From positions 1 through 5,486 of the forward strand of contig SKYD01000017.1 in assembly GCA_007128075.1 (NCBI GenBank): a DNA stretch of 5,486 nt, written 5' to 3'. Below are positions 4,368 through 5,486 of this stretch, piece after piece. The stretch is from Thiorhodovibrio sp. (lineage in GTDB: Bacteria; Pseudomonadota; Gammaproteobacteria; Chromatiales; Chromatiaceae). The notes beneath the pieces were generated by a model. That model searched no databases and was not told the origin of the DNA. It worked only from the letters and a program-made list of their open reading frames with translations. Made by a program: the position numbers and the translations under genes. Position 1 is the stretch's first letter, and the number at the start of each line of letters is the position of its first letter.

Positions 4368-5486
4368 ATGAACCAAAACTTAATCAACACCTACCTTAAA
4401 CATCTTGATCAACTGCGCCAGAAAACTGGCAGCCAGAATGAGACCATTCTGCGCGAAGCGTTTAAGGATTTACTCAAAAACTGGGGGCGACAGCTTGATC
4501 TGGTGTTTGTGGCGGAATACCCGCTCAAGACCGCCTTCAAGACCAACATCAGCGTCGATGGCGCACTGTTGCAGGAATTGCGGCTGCCGCTGGGCTTTTG
4601 GGAAGCCAAAGATGTCGGCGATGACCTTGATGCCGAGGTGCGCAACAAATTCGCCAAGGGCTATCCCCAAGACAACATCCTGTTTACCAATGATCAGACC
4701 GCGATTTTGTGGAAAAACCGTGAGGAAGTCGCTCGCTGCTCAATGACTGATCCGGCGGCACTGGAGCCGCTGATCACCCGCTTTTTTGCCTTTGAGCGCC
4801 CCGAGATCGCCAGTTTTCGCGCTGCCGTTGCCCAATTCAAGACCGATCTGCCAGCGGTGTTAGAGGCACTGCGCGGCATGATCGACGCACAAGAGCAAAA
4901 TAACGCCAATTTTCGCGACCAATTTCAGCAGTTTCTCGCCCACGCCAAACACAGCATTCATCCACATCTGACGACGACCGATGTGCGCGAGATGTTGATC
5001 CAGCACATTCTCACCGAGGATATTTTTGGGCGGGTTTTTGATGACAGCGATTTTCACCGCCTCAACCACATTGCCAGCAAGCTCTATGCACTCGAAGCCG
5101 AATTTTTTGTTGGCGCACTAAAAAAACAAACGCTGAAAGGTTTAGAACCCTATTACGCTGCCATTCGCACCGCCGCCAGTCAGATTGCCAGCCACAGCGA
5201 AAAGCAGACTTTTCTGAAAGTCATCTACGAGAATTTTTATCGAGTGTACAACCCCAAAGCCGCTGATCGGCTGGGTGTGGTGTATAAACCGAATGAAATT
5301 GTGCGCTTTATGATAAACAGTGCCGACTGGCTGTGTGAACAGCACTTTGGGCGCTGTCTGATTGATCGCGATGTTGAAATTCTTGATCCCTGTACTGGCA
5401 CAGGGACTTATATCTGCGAATTATTGGAACATTTTCGCGGTCAGCCAGCAAAACTAAAATACAAATATCTCCACGAATTGCACGCC
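4368..5486 (+). CDS. Restriction-modification enzyme (type IIG/ISP-like), N-terminal nuclease, coupler and start of N6-adenine methyltransferase; cut by window edge
   Basis: The frame is open for 373 codons to the right edge. Residues about 20-120 look like a PD-(D/E)xK nuclease: a helix with ETILREAFKDLL (25-36), then VDGALL with D64 and FWEAKD with E79 and K81. Residues about 125-300 are helical and resemble the coupler region of type ISP enzymes. The methyltransferase then begins with GVVYKPNEIVRFMI (303-316) and SAM-binding motif I, DPCTGTGTY (340-348). The catalytic NPPY-type motif and the target recognition domain lie beyond the edge. Type ISP enzymes such as LlaBIII place a helicase between nuclease and coupler; here there is no room for one, so the architecture is closer to type IIG. 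The inferred role is defence, cutting unmodified DNA and methylating adenine at its own site. ATG 4338 and GTG 4335 are in-frame alternatives; ATG 4368 is preferred because homologous proteins begin near this point. No Shine-Dalgarno is obvious. Confidence 0.88.
   Translation, partial: MNQNLINTYLKHLDQLRQKTGSQNETILREAFKDLLKNWGRQLDLVFVAEYPLKTAFKTNISVDGALLQELRLPLGFWEAKDVGDDLDAEVRNKFAKGYPQDNILFTNDQTAILWKNREEVARCSMTDPAALEPLITRFFAFERPEIASFRAAVAQFKTDLPAVLEALRGMIDAQEQNNANFRDQFQQFLAHAKHSIHPHLTTTDVREMLIQHILTEDIFGRVFDDSDFHRLNHIASKLYALEAEFFVGALKKQTLKGLEPYYAAIRTAASQIASHSEKQTFLKVIYENFYRVYNPKAADRLGVVYKPNEIVRFMINSADWLCEQHFGRCLIDRDVEILDPCTGTGTYICELLEHFRGQPAKLKYKYLHELHA

Noticed and set aside
4405..4746. 113-residue plus-strand frame inside the restriction-modification gene
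   Set aside because: It lies out of frame within a longer reading frame that has nuclease and methyltransferase motifs, and its arginine-rich, low-information sequence is typical of a shifted frame.

Overview
The window looks like a bacterial chromosome segment, most likely from a gammaproteobacterium. Its composition is balanced to slightly GC-rich, genes are tightly packed, and the proteins are of proteobacterial type. The cysteine-less A-type (IscA-like) protein most resembles DsrR of purple and other sulfur-oxidising gammaproteobacteria. That hints at a Chromatiales- or Thiotrichales-like host, but this is an inference from one gene and from memory of the family. No tRNA, rRNA, CRISPR array, transposase or integrase is visible.

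Layout. Five genes lie on the minus strand and are read leftwards from about 4250: nadA (quinolinate synthase, start 4130), a cysteine-less IscA/DsrR-like gene (start 3022), a small exported DUF1566 protein (start 2712, overlapping the previous stop by 8 nt), a response regulator with a degenerate GGDEF and an intact EAL domain (start 2088), and the 5' part of pgi (glucose-6-phosphate isomerase, start 335, cut by the window edge). One gene lies on the plus strand, diverging from nadA: the first 373 residues of a large restriction-modification enzyme (start 4368, cut by the right edge). It has an N-terminal PD-(D/E)xK nuclease, a coupler-like helical region and the beginning of an N6-adenine methyltransferase.

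How the genes relate. The IscA-like and DUF1566 genes are probably translationally coupled. The regulator and pgi are separated by only 22 nt and could share a transcript. Gaps of 58 nt and 69 nt elsewhere hold promoter-like elements, so the five genes are probably two or three transcription units rather than one strict operon. NadA needs a [4Fe-4S] cluster, which makes an A-type-fold neighbour suggestive, but that neighbour has no cysteine and cannot carry a cluster in the usual way.

The most unusual material is in the 237-nt divergent intergenic region (4131-4367). On the nadA side it holds a plausible promoter and a leader of about 113 nt with several inverted repeats, one covering the nadA Shine-Dalgarno sequence. 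On the restriction-modification side a perfect 7-bp inverted repeat ends 6 bp before the start codon and overlaps the best -10-like hexamer, a good candidate for an autoregulatory operator or translation-control hairpin.
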